Assembly: GCA_028289375.1 (NCBI GenBank)
Contig: JANQQK010000060.1
Span: 62,001 to 126,000 of the forward strand
Length of the DNA: 64,000 bases
Source of the DNA: Phycisphaerae bacterium
Lineage (GTDB): Bacteria > Planctomycetota > Phycisphaerae > UBA1845
Direction: 5' to 3'
Below the pieces are notes generated by a model that had not been told where the DNA came from, made no database searches, and worked only from the letters and a program-made list of their open reading frames with translations. Positions 18,417 to 27,127 of this stretch are shown here, piece after piece (within the stretch, counting starts at the first letter, position 1; each line of letters starts with the position of its first letter). The position numbers were made by a program, and so were the translations under genes.

Positions 18417-20222
18417 ATGCCTTTCAACGATCGAACACCGACGATCGCACGTTACGCACTGGCACACCGTGACCGACGCCGACCAGCGTTTGGCGGACGT
18501 GGCATCACGGCGTTGCTCGCCGCGGGCGTCGTGGTTGTGATTGTTCTGCTCGTCCTGCAGCGAACGGGTCGCCAGGACAACGCAGCCACCGGAACGGATC
18601 AGACCAGCTCCATCGGCGATCAGCGTAGGGTCGAATCGAGCAACGCCGATCTGCCATTCCTCGATGTCACCCGGCAGTCCGGCATCGACTTCGTCCATCA
18701 CAATGGCGACGAAGTGCGATACTACTTTCCGGAGATGATCGGCTCTGGTGGTGCCTTCCTCGATATTGAGGGAGACGGCGACCTTGATCTCTATCTCATT
18801 CAGGGTGGGCAAATCGGCGGCGATCTCGAGCAGCATCGCAACCAACTCTACCGCAACGACGGCACAGGCCGCTTCACAAACATCACCGTCGGTAGCGGTG
18901 CAGACATTGGCGGATACGGCATCGGCTGTGCGGCGGGGGACTACGATCGCGATGGCGACATCGATCTATACGTCACTCGCCTCGGCACCGACGTACTCTT
19001 ACGCAACGATGGTGCGGGTCAATTCGCCGACGTCAGCCAGACTGCGGGCGTCAGCAACGACGCATTCTCGACCAGTGTTTCCTTCGCGGATTTTGACCGT
19101 GACGGGTGGCTGGATATTGTCGTCACCAACTACGTTGTGTGGACGATCGAGACAGACTCGCGATGCTACGGCAGGTCCGGCGGACGCGAGTACTGTGCGC
19201 CCGGTGAGTTCCCGCCAACCGTCGACAAGCTCTACCGCAATCGTGGCGACGGGACCTTCGAGGATGTCACCAAAGCCGCCGGCATCCATGCAAAGCGCGG
19301 CAACGGCTTGGCCGTCATCTGTACCGATTTCAACGACGACGGGTGGGTCGATATTTACGTGGCCAACGATCAGACGCCGGCTCACTATTGGGTCAATCAG
19401 CGGGACGGCACGTTCGTCGAGGACGCGGCCCTGTCCGGATGTGCCTTCAATCGTGATGGCGTGGCCATCGCGGGGATGGGCATCGCTGCAGAGGACTTTG
19501 ACGACGACGGCGACTACGACATGCTTGTCACCAACATTCGTGATCAGGCTCATTTGTGCTTGCGAAACGATGGCGGCAGTTTCACGGATGTGAGTCACGA
19601 GTGGGGATTCGGAGGTTGGGCGTTGCCGTATACGGCGTTTGGCGTGGCGGTGTTCGACCAGGACCATGATGGGCAGCTGGAAGCGATGATCGCCAACGGT
19701 GCTGTCATGCGCATCCCGGAACCGTTTGTCGTCGAGCGTCCCTACGCCATGCCCAATCAGTTCATTCGCAGGGAGGCATCGACGAAGCGCTACGCCGATG
19801 TGTCCGAACGCGTTGGTTGGCCGTTGTCAACGGTTGAAGTCAGTCGTGGCTTGATCCTTGGAGATTATGATGCCGATGGTGACATCGATGTCGTGATCAC
19901 GAACAACCACGCCCGACCGCAAGTGCTTGAAAACCAAACGGACGGCGGCAACTGGACCATCCTCGATGTCCGAAACGCAGCGGGCGGTCCAGCCATCAAT
20001 GCACGCGTTCGGCTGACGACCGGATCACAAACGTATCGTCGGGAAGTGCGGCCTGGGCAGGGCTACGTGACCAGCAGCACGCCGCATGTGCATGTAGGCT
20101 TGGCCGACGCGACCAGTATCGACGAATTGGCCATTCAGTGGCCCGACGGATCGACCGAACGCTATTCAGATATCCCCGTTAATCAGGTTCTCACGTTCGT
20201 GCAGGGTGGCGACAAACCGTGA
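18417..20222 (+). CDS. FG-GAP/VCBS and ASPIC/UnbV (CRTAC1-like) protein, copy 1
   Basis: The ATG at 18417 gives about 601 residues and puts a basic stretch plus one membrane helix (ITALLAAGVVVVIVLLVL) at the N-terminus; the longer frame from 18237 lies inside the previous gene. The ectodomain holds repeated DxDxDGDLDLY-type calcium-binding FG-GAP/VCBS blades, expected to form a beta-propeller, and ends in an ASPIC/UnbV domain (REVRPGQGY, HVGLAD, IQWPDG). The predicted location is the outer face of the cytoplasmic membrane. It is followed after 23 bases by a TPR gene, and the pair is repeated at 21856-25192. Placement just behind xrtH suggests a link to export or assembly of the surface proteins; this is inference. 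Confidence 0.83.
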   Translation: MPFNDRTPTIARYALAHRDRRRPAFGGRGITALLAAGVVVVIVLLVLQRTGRQDNAATGTDQTSSIGDQRRVESSNADLPFLDVTRQSGIDFVHHNGDEVRYYFPEMIGSGGAFLDIEGDGDLDLYLIQGGQIGGDLEQHRNQLYRNDGTGRFTNITVGSGADIGGYGIGCAAGDYDRDGDIDLYVTRLGTDVLLRNDGAGQFADVSQTAGVSNDAFSTSVSFADFDRDGWLDIVVTNYVVWTIETDSRCYGRSGGREYCAPGEFPPTVDKLYRNRGDGTFEDVTKAAGIHAKRGNGLAVICTDFNDDGWVDIYVANDQTPAHYWVNQRDGTFVEDAALSGCAFNRDGVAIAGMGIAAEDFDDDGDYDMLVTNIRDQAHLCLRNDGGSFTDVSHEWGFGGWALPYTAFGVAVFDQDHDGQLEAMIANGAVMRIPEPFVVERPYAMPNQFIRREASTKRYADVSERVGWPLSTVEVSRGLILGDYDADGDIDVVITNNHARPQVLENQTDGGNWTILDVRNAAGGPAINARVRLTTGSQTYRREVRPGQGYVTSSTPHVHVGLADATSIDELAIQWPDGSTERYSDIPVNQVLTFVQGGDKP

Positions 20223-20245
20223 CGGTGTTCACGCATAGGTAAACC

Positions 20246-21730
20246 GTGTCCAGGAAGCGAAAGACCAACAAGAAGCAGAAGCCAACCGCGAGAGTCGACA
20301 GCGGCTCGCGATTCGGATGGCTCAATGTGCTTTTGCTGCTGATCATCATCGTCGGCGTGGGGGTACTTCTCTTTCCACCGACCACGGCAGAGGAAACGCC
20401 GACATCCGTGGTGACCCAAGATGTTCCAGCGCCGCCAAAGATCCAACTCATGTCAATGGACGGTGTGGAAGTCGCAAGCGTGGACCCTGCCGCGTTTGAC
20501 GCCTGGTGCAAAGAAGTTGGATTGCCCTCGCCCCCGGTCGTCGTTCACCTTGATCCAATCATCGTCCGGCGATGCGTCGAAGCGTTTCACAAAGCGGCTG
20601 AAAAGCCAACCGCTGCGAACCTCGGTCGGGCCGGTCAGATATCCGAGAGTCTTGAAGCGCACGACACCGCGGCGGCACTTCTGCGTCGCGCTGCAGATTT
20701 GGATGAAGATGCGTTTCGCTGGCCTTATCTTGTGGGTTCCATCGCCCAATCGAAAGGCGAGCTCGACCAGGCGAACAAGTGGCTGACCCGGGCAAAGTCG
20801 CTCAACACCAATCATGCGATGTTGTTCGCGAGATTGGGGCAGGTGCGCCTCGACAACGGAGACCTGCCCGCCGCCAAGGCGTCCTTCGAAGAGTACAATC
20901 GACTGGATCCAAAGGGCGTCTTCGGCCACGTTGGTCTTGCACGGATCGCGCTTCTTGAGAATCAGACTCAAGCGGCGCTCCGACACCTTCAGCGCGCCAT
21001 GCGAATCACAACGCAAGATTTCCAGGTTCACTACATGCTCGGGGAAACGCTCGCGCGGCTTGGGCGTCGCGAGGAGGCGGCGCGCTATTTCAAAGCGTGC
21101 GAATCGCTGCCATCAGGTGCTCGGTTTGACGCGGCTGACGCGCTGTTTCGCGAGATGGACGAAATCAGTGGTTCGATTGAAGTGATTGTGGCGGAACTAC
21201 GACGCATCCAGCAATCAAGCCAATACGAGCGCATGGCCGAACTGATCGAGACGATCATCCAGCGTCGCCCGGGTGATATGGTCATGATCTGCAACCTCGC
21301 CGATGTCTACCGCAAGCTTGGTCGTGTCGAAGACGCTCACCGTTTGCTCGACGGAGCGGAGCGCGACTACGGAATTCTCCCCAGAATCCACCGCACGCGT
21401 GCGACGATCTTCCTCGCCGAGCATGAGTATCAGCGAGCGGCCGACGAAAGCGCCCGTGCAATTGAGCAGGATCCCAACGACGCGCGTGCCTTGGACATGC
21501 GCGGGCGGGCACTCATGCTCCTCGGACAGTTTCCGGAAGCTGAAGATGCGATGAGGCGGTCCATCGAGCTTGATTCATCCGACATCACCAGATACTACCT
21601 GCTGTGCGACATCATACTGGGGCAGAAACGAATCGATGAAGCCCGCGAATGTGTTCAGGATTTGTTGCGCAAGCGGCCTGGCGATGACAAGCTCCGCAAG
21701 CAGCTTGAGACATTGAATCGGATGCAGTGA
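20246..21730 (+). CDS. Membrane-anchored TPR protein, copy 1
   Basis: The GTG start at 20246 gives 494 residues: a very basic N-terminus (KRKTNKKQK), one membrane helix (LNVLLLLIIIVGVGVLLF), then a domain with WCKEVGLP followed by TPR-like helical repeats to the end. TPR arrays bind proteins, so this is probably a membrane-tethered scaffold. It is paired with the preceding CRTAC1-like gene (23-base gap), and its paralogue at 23657 has the same layout and shared motifs such as WCxxxxLPxPP, ANLGxAGQIxESLxAHD and VGLARIAL. Confidence 0.8.
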   Translation: MSRKRKTNKKQKPTARVDSGSRFGWLNVLLLLIIIVGVGVLLFPPTTAEETPTSVVTQDVPAPPKIQLMSMDGVEVASVDPAAFDAWCKEVGLPSPPVVVHLDPIIVRRCVEAFHKAAEKPTAANLGRAGQISESLEAHDTAAALLRRAADLDEDAFRWPYLVGSIAQSKGELDQANKWLTRAKSLNTNHAMLFARLGQVRLDNGDLPAAKASFEEYNRLDPKGVFGHVGLARIALLENQTQAALRHLQRAMRITTQDFQVHYMLGETLARLGRREEAARYFKACESLPSGARFDAADALFREMDEISGSIEVIVAELRRIQQSSQYERMAELIETIIQRRPGDMVMICNLADVYRKLGRVEDAHRLLDGAERDYGILPRIHRTRATIFLAEHEYQRAADESARAIEQDPNDARALDMRGRALMLLGQFPEAEDAMRRSIELDSSDITRYYLLCDIILGQKRIDEARECVQDLLRKRPGDDKLRKQLETLNRMQ

Positions 21731-21855
21731 TCCGCTCCGCGCAAGTCAGACGGATCGTCAAGGTCCGCGTGCGATCGCGCCGATAATCTGATGTGGGTTG
21801 ACGCTCGAAACGCCGGACAGTACTCAAGCCTGACAACGAGGGACATCATCCGACC

Positions 21856-23655
21856 ATGAGCAAGCGAGGCCACCAAGTTTCATACCCTGGTTCAGCCAGC
21901 CGTCGTCGAACGAGAGCCGCGTTCGTGAGTCGATGGGTAACAGCGGTATTGGCTGTGATGGCGGTGGCGACGGTAGGTTTGATCGTGTTCGATCGCCGCA
22001 ATGATGCACCCTCCAAGGTGGTGTCCCCCAGTGGGGACAAACCTGACAAAAAAGTTACACCCTCAAGTGCGACAATAGAGGATCGGCAGGTCTTCCTTGA
22101 CGTGACCTCGAAATCAGGGATTGATTTCATCCACGTCCTTGGCGATGACATGCGTTACCACTTTCCCGAATTGATGGGCGGCGGCGGCGCGTTCATCGAC
22201 TTCGACCGCGACGGCGACCTCGACCTTTTCCTCGTCCAGAGCGGTGACATCCTCGACAACTCCGGCAAGCACCGCAGCCAACTCTATCGCAACGATGGTT
22301 CTGGTACATTTACGAACGTGAGCGCATCTTCAGGTGCTGATATTGACGGTTATGGTATGGGCTGTGCTGCCGGCGACTACAACAACGACGGTTTCGTCGA
22401 CCTGTACGTCACACGCCTGCGTGAAGACGCATTGCTCAGAAACAATGGTGATGGCACGTTTACAGACGTGACCGATGCTGCCGGCATCAGCAACGACGCC
22501 TTCTCATCCAGTGCATCCTTCTTTGACTTCGATCGCGACGGCAACCTGGACATCTTCGTAACGAATTACGTGCAGTGGTCGATGCACACCGAAGTGCAGT
22601 GCTTTGCCAAGTCCGGCGCACAGGACTATTGCGATCCGAATCAGTATACGCCAACGGTCGACAAACTCTTTCGCGGTCGCGGCGATGGCACGTTTGAAGA
22701 CGTCAGCGAGAAGGCCGGTATCGCCGGATACAAGGGAAACGGACTGGCCGTCCTGTGTACCGATCTCAACGACGACGGCTGGGTCGATGTCTACGTAGCC
22801 AACGATCAGACCCCCGCGCATTACTGGGTGAACCAGCGTGACGGCACGTTCATCGAGGATGCGGCAGTCTCCGGATGCGCGTTCAGCCGCGACGGCATCG
22901 CGATCGCCGGCATGGGCATCGCAGCTGAGGATTTCGACGGTGACGCCGACTATGACCTGCTCGTCACCAACATTCGCGACCAGGCCCACCTCTGTCTCCG
23001 CAACGAAGGTGGCGCGTTTGTGGATGTCAGCCACGAATGGGGTTTCGGTGGCTGGGCGCTTCCTTACACGGCGTTTGGCATCGCCGTCTTCGATCAGGAT
23101 CGCAATGGTGATCTGGAAGTCTTTATCGCCAACGGCGCCGTCATTCGCCTTCCCGAACCCTTCCGATCAGGCGACTTTTACGCCATGCCCAATCAATTCA
23201 TCAGCCGCAACAGCAATACAGGCCGATACGAAGACGTCTCAGCCGCACTTGGAACACCGCTGCAGGCGTTGGACGTCAGCCGCGGTGTCATCTCAGGCGA
23301 TTACGACAACGATGGCGACATCGACATCATCGTGACCAACAACCACGCGAGACCACAGATCCTTGAGAACACCGCAACCGTTGGCAACTGGACGCGAATT
23401 GAACTCAAACGCGCGACCGGAGGATACGCGATCAATGCACGCGTGAAAGTGACAGCCGGTGGCAGAACGCAGCATCGTGAGGTCCGCCCGGGACAAGGGT
23501 ATCTTGTCAGTTGCGATCCGCGTATCCACGTTGGCTTGGCCGACGCGAGCGTGATCGACAAACTGACCATCCAATGGCCAGACGGTGCGACCGAAGTGCA
23601 TGAGAATCAGCCAGTCAACCAGCACCTGATCTTTACGCAAGGCCAATCGAATTAA
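21856..23655 (+). CDS. FG-GAP/VCBS and ASPIC/UnbV (CRTAC1-like) protein, copy 2
   Basis: A 599-residue paralogue of the 18417-20222 product, with the same order: basic N-terminus, one membrane helix (about residues 22-40), FG-GAP/VCBS calcium-loop blades, and a C-terminal ASPIC/UnbV domain. Long stretches match copy 1 (for example GIDFxH, YVANDQTPAHYWVNQRDG, GFGGWALPYTAFG). The surface-exposed linker after the helix differs. The stop is followed after one base by the TPR gene, tighter than in copy 1. It may be an alternative partner for a different substrate. Confidence 0.83.
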   Translation: MSKRGHQVSYPGSASRRRTRAAFVSRWVTAVLAVMAVATVGLIVFDRRNDAPSKVVSPSGDKPDKKVTPSSATIEDRQVFLDVTSKSGIDFIHVLGDDMRYHFPELMGGGGAFIDFDRDGDLDLFLVQSGDILDNSGKHRSQLYRNDGSGTFTNVSASSGADIDGYGMGCAAGDYNNDGFVDLYVTRLREDALLRNNGDGTFTDVTDAAGISNDAFSSSASFFDFDRDGNLDIFVTNYVQWSMHTEVQCFAKSGAQDYCDPNQYTPTVDKLFRGRGDGTFEDVSEKAGIAGYKGNGLAVLCTDLNDDGWVDVYVANDQTPAHYWVNQRDGTFIEDAAVSGCAFSRDGIAIAGMGIAAEDFDGDADYDLLVTNIRDQAHLCLRNEGGAFVDVSHEWGFGGWALPYTAFGIAVFDQDRNGDLEVFIANGAVIRLPEPFRSGDFYAMPNQFISRNSNTGRYEDVSAALGTPLQALDVSRGVISGDYDNDGDIDIIVTNNHARPQILENTATVGNWTRIELKRATGGYAINARVKVTAGGRTQHREVRPGQGYLVSCDPRIHVGLADASVIDKLTIQWPDGATEVHENQPVNQHLIFTQGQSN

Positions 23656-23656
23656 C

Positions 23657-25192
23657 GTGCATGACGGCGATCATGAGGCAAACGGAAACGTGAACGAGCA
23701 GCGATCAGAAAGCAAAGGCAACAGCGGCAAGTTTTCGACGCTGCTGAATGTTTGTCTCATCGTGATTATTGTCGCTGGGCTGGGCTATTGGGTGATCGAC
23801 AGGAATAGCACGCCTTCAACGCCCGACCCCACGCGTACCGATAACCAGCAGATCGCCCCTCCCGAATTGACGATCACAACGGGTGAGAAGGGTAAACGCG
23901 TCGAGATCGACGAGGCAGCCTTCACGAAATGGTGCATCCGCCACGATTTGCCGGAACCACCGGCAATGGGCCCGCTGGAACCCGAGGTCGCCAACCGGCT
24001 TTGGACGGCCTTTGTCGACGCAGCCCGCGACCCTTCCGCTGCCAACCTCGGAAAGGCGGGGCAGATCTGCGAGAGTCTGCAGGCTCATGACAGCGCCAAA
24101 GCGCTCCTGAAACGCGCGGTAGCCATGCAGCCCAGGGAATTCCGATGGACGTACTTGCTCGGATGCATCGCCCAGCGCGTTGGTGATCTGCCCGGCGCGC
24201 AGAATTGGTTCGCCAAGGCTGTCGATATCGACGATCAATACCCACTACTCTTCGCCCGCTACGGGCAGGTGCTCTTCGATGATCACGAGCACGATCAGGC
24301 GGAGCGCATGTTCCTGAAATACAACGAAAGGGACGAGACGGGCATTCTCGGTGACGTCGGTCTCGCACGGATCGCGCTCAAGCGCGGAGATGCCGAAAAG
24401 GCAGTGACCATCCTTCAGGCTGCTCTCCGCAGACAGCCCAACGATTTTCAGGTCCGCCTGAAACTGGGCGACGCTCTCGTCGCCGCTGGACGCCCCAACG
24501 AAGCCCGACCGCATTTCGACGCCGCACGCCAACTCGACACAGGCCTGCGATTCAACGCCGATGACCGCTACATCCAGGAACTCGACACCCTGAGCGGATC
24601 GGTTGACTTGCTCGTAACCGAGTTACGGCAGTTGCAAGGTGGACCACAACACCAGCGCATGGCCGATCTGATTGAGAAGATCATCGAGCGACGTCCGGAC
24701 GACATGTTGATGGTGATGAATCTGGCTGAGACGTACCGCATGCTCGGGCGCATCGCCGATGCGTTCGCGTTGCTTGATGATGTCGCCGGGAGGTCCGGCA
24801 GGAATGCCCGATGGTATACCGTTCGCGCGGCGCTCTTGCTTGGCGAAGGACGAGCGACTGAGGCGGAAACGAATTGCAGGCAGGCCATCGAACTGGATCC
24901 ACGCAATGCACGGGCCTTCGATGTCCTGTCGCGGATCCACTTCCAAAACGAACAGTGGCCCGAATGCGAGGAGGCCATCAGAAGTGCGATCGATGTTGGC
25001 GGCCCCGACCCATCAAGATGGTACGTGCTGGCCGAGGCTTTGCTCGCGCAAAGACGACTCAGTGACGCGCGCGAATACTACGCCAAAGTGCTGACGCAGC
25101 AGCCGCGGAACGAGAAAGTGGCCAGACGCCTCAACGCCATCGATGCTGCCCTCGCCAGGATCGCTGCCGAGTCTTCAGACGGCGGCCAGTGA
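23657..25192 (+). CDS. Membrane-anchored TPR protein, copy 2
   Basis: The GTG at 23657, one base after the preceding stop, gives 511 residues. The polar N-terminus is followed by a membrane helix (LLNVCLIVIIVAGLGYWV), the WCIRHDLPEPP segment, and TPR-like repeats to the end. Parallel to the copy-1 TPR protein along its whole length. The 3' end overlaps the convergent deacetylase gene by 18 bases. An in-frame ATG lies at 23690, and the start could be there; the helix would remain either way. Confidence 0.78.
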   Translation: MHDGDHEANGNVNEQRSESKGNSGKFSTLLNVCLIVIIVAGLGYWVIDRNSTPSTPDPTRTDNQQIAPPELTITTGEKGKRVEIDEAAFTKWCIRHDLPEPPAMGPLEPEVANRLWTAFVDAARDPSAANLGKAGQICESLQAHDSAKALLKRAVAMQPREFRWTYLLGCIAQRVGDLPGAQNWFAKAVDIDDQYPLLFARYGQVLFDDHEHDQAERMFLKYNERDETGILGDVGLARIALKRGDAEKAVTILQAALRRQPNDFQVRLKLGDALVAAGRPNEARPHFDAARQLDTGLRFNADDRYIQELDTLSGSVDLLVTELRQLQGGPQHQRMADLIEKIIERRPDDMLMVMNLAETYRMLGRIADAFALLDDVAGRSGRNARWYTVRAALLLGEGRATEAETNCRQAIELDPRNARAFDVLSRIHFQNEQWPECEEAIRSAIDVGGPDPSRWYVLAEALLAQRRLSDAREYYAKVLTQQPRNEKVARRLNAIDAALARIAAESSDGGQ

Positions 25193-26122
25193 CGCAACCG
25201 GTCGATCTGCTGCCGAATTCTCTTTCTCGATGCTGCCAGCAAACTGCTCGTTGATCGCATCGCGGAACGAGCGAAACGAAAACTTCCCCATGAGCAGGCG
25301 AATCTTGTCGGCAAACCCACGTCGCCCCAACCCCTGATGCAACCGCATGCGCAACGGTGGCCCCGACATCCCCCACATCACCTCGCCATCCGATCGCCGA
25401 AATTCGTCGGCATCCAGTTCATGCGGGTGACAATAGAACACAGGCCAGGACGAACGCCCCTCAGCCTCACGCTCAAACAATCGGCACAGCAACCATCCCG
25501 GCAGCAACCGTGCATAGCCACCGCCCGCCATCGGCCAAGACCGCCCCGCAAACCGCGTGACCGTCAACGGATACTCGATGATGCTCCGACCGTGCGACAG
25601 CGTGATCAACTTCGGTTCGGTAGGCCAGTCACCGATCCCGTACCGCCGCCCCGCGAACGGGAAGATGCTCGAGTCATACGCAAATCCCAACTCTGCCAGA
25701 ATCTCCAACGCCCACACACTCTCCCCGACAATCGAAAACACGGGCGCACGATAACCGCGTACGTGCTCGCCGATCACACCCTGCACCGCGTCCAGTCCCG
25801 CCACCACATCCGCGCGAAAAGCGTCCGGTGTCTGGCGAAAGACTTCCACATGCCCATATCCATGCGATGCCAATTCATGCCCGCAAGCCGCAATCTCGCG
25901 CACAACATCCGGGTGTCTCTCGGCGAATTTCCCCAGAACGAAGAATGTCCCGCGCGCCGTAGGGTCCGCAGAGAGTATCTCCAGCAGTCGGCGCACGTTG
26001 TCAGCGCAGTAATCACTGATCGGCAGATCGCGATCCAGCACCGCCTGCCCCCAGTCTTCAACGTCGCAACTGAAAATGAGCGAGGGTTTGTCTTGGTTTG
26101 CGGAATGGGCCACGCCGGTCAT
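25175..26122 (-). CDS. Polysaccharide deacetylase, DUF3473 / exosortase-associated type
   Basis: Carbohydrate esterase family 4 (NodB-fold) deacetylase. The catalytic Asp lies in SCDVEDW, the metal-binding His pair in HELASHGYGH, and the RGYRAPVFS and PVFYCHPHELD motifs follow. The C-terminal part matches the DUF3473 extension, as in deacetylases found with exosortase/exopolysaccharide loci. The frame also opens with TTG at 26191; the ATG at 26122 is preferred, giving about 315 residues that begin shortly before the first domain strand. It likely trims N-acetyl groups from an exopolysaccharide. It is the last gene of a minus-strand run and converges on the TPR gene. Confidence 0.8.
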   Translation of the reverse strand: MTGVAHSANQDKPSLIFSCDVEDWGQAVLDRDLPISDYCADNVRRLLEILSADPTARGTFFVLGKFAERHPDVVREIAACGHELASHGYGHVEVFRQTPDAFRADVVAGLDAVQGVIGEHVRGYRAPVFSIVGESVWALEILAELGFAYDSSIFPFAGRRYGIGDWPTEPKLITLSHGRSIIEYPLTVTRFAGRSWPMAGGGYARLLPGWLLCRLFEREAEGRSSWPVFYCHPHELDADEFRRSDGEVMWGMSGPPLRMRLHQGLGRRGFADKIRLLMGKFSFRSFRDAINEQFAGSIEKENSAADRPVASLAAV

Positions 26123-26194
26123 CCAGTCTGAACACGCCAATGGATGTTTATCGGTCGATCGGGCAGCCCGCACCAAGTCGATTTCAGCCAACCG

Positions 26195-27127
26195 TCACAC
26201 AAGCTGCCCATAGGCAGGCCGATCCGTCGCCACGGGGTGAAACATCTCGGGATGGATCAGATGGGCGAGAATTTCAAGACTGTCCACGATCCGCGGGCCG
26301 GGACGGGTAAAGAACGCGTTCGCATCGACAACGAACACCTGCCCATTCCGCACCGCCGGTAGTTCGTCCCACCCCGGCAACGTCTTGAGCACCTGAGCCT
26401 CCGCCACCGTCCGCTGCAGATCGAATCCGCACGGCATCAACACGATCACCTCTGCACCGCTCGCAGCCACCGATTCCCATTCCGCGTAGCGGCTTCGCTC
26501 CCCCGCATGGCCAAGCACGCTCTCGCCCCCGGCAAGCTCGACGAGTTCCGGAAGCCAGTTCGCCGCCACCATCACCGGATCAAGCCACTCCAGACACAAG
26601 ACGCGCGGCTTCTCCAGCCGACGCGCTTTCTCGCGAATCCCGTCAACCCGGCCCTTCAGTTCGTCGATGCACGCCGAACCGTCCGCTTCAATGCCGCACG
26701 CGGAAGCCACCCGCGTGATGTCGTCGTAGATGCCCTCGAGCGTTGTCGGATTGAGCGGAACCAGCGTCGTGTCCGCGAGCGTATCGTTCGACTGGCACAG
26801 CCTTGCAACGTCTGCATAGTTGACCGCACACACCTCACACTGCGACTGCGTCACGATCACGTCAGGCCGCAGGGATGCGATTGTCGATTCGTCAATCTCA
26901 TAGAGTGACTGACCGCCTCCCGAGAAGGCCTTCACCTCGTCGTCGATGGTCCGACTCGATGCCTCGATCGTCACGCGCGTCTTCGTCAATCGGGGACGAT
27001 CCAGAATGTTCGTGGGATAGTCGCACTCGTGGCTGATGCCGACGAGTTGGTCGCCAAGACCAAGTTTGCAGACAATCTCGGTTCCACTGGCCAGCAACGT
27101 CACGATACGTTGTGCGCGTTTGCTCAT
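26195..27127 (-). CDS. Cobalamin-binding-type periplasmic-binding-fold protein
   Basis: A 310-residue class III substrate-binding protein of the BtuF/FecB fold: IVTLLASGTEIVCKLGLGDQLVG at the start, the helical backbone near the middle, and GWDELPAVRNGQVFVVD near the end, typical of proteins annotated as cobalamin-binding. It has no signal peptide and no ABC transporter partner in the window, so it may act in the cytoplasm or bind a different corrinoid or iron ligand. It overlaps the DUF885 stop upstream by 4 bases (27124-27127), showing translational coupling. Confidence 0.7.
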   Translation of the reverse strand: MSKRAQRIVTLLASGTEIVCKLGLGDQLVGISHECDYPTNILDRPRLTKTRVTIEASSRTIDDEVKAFSGGGQSLYEIDESTIASLRPDVIVTQSQCEVCAVNYADVARLCQSNDTLADTTLVPLNPTTLEGIYDDITRVASACGIEADGSACIDELKGRVDGIREKARRLEKPRVLCLEWLDPVMVAANWLPELVELAGGESVLGHAGERSRYAEWESVAASGAEVIVLMPCGFDLQRTVAEAQVLKTLPGWDELPAVRNGQVFVVDANAFFTRPGPRIVDSLEILAHLIHPEMFHPVATDRPAYGQLV

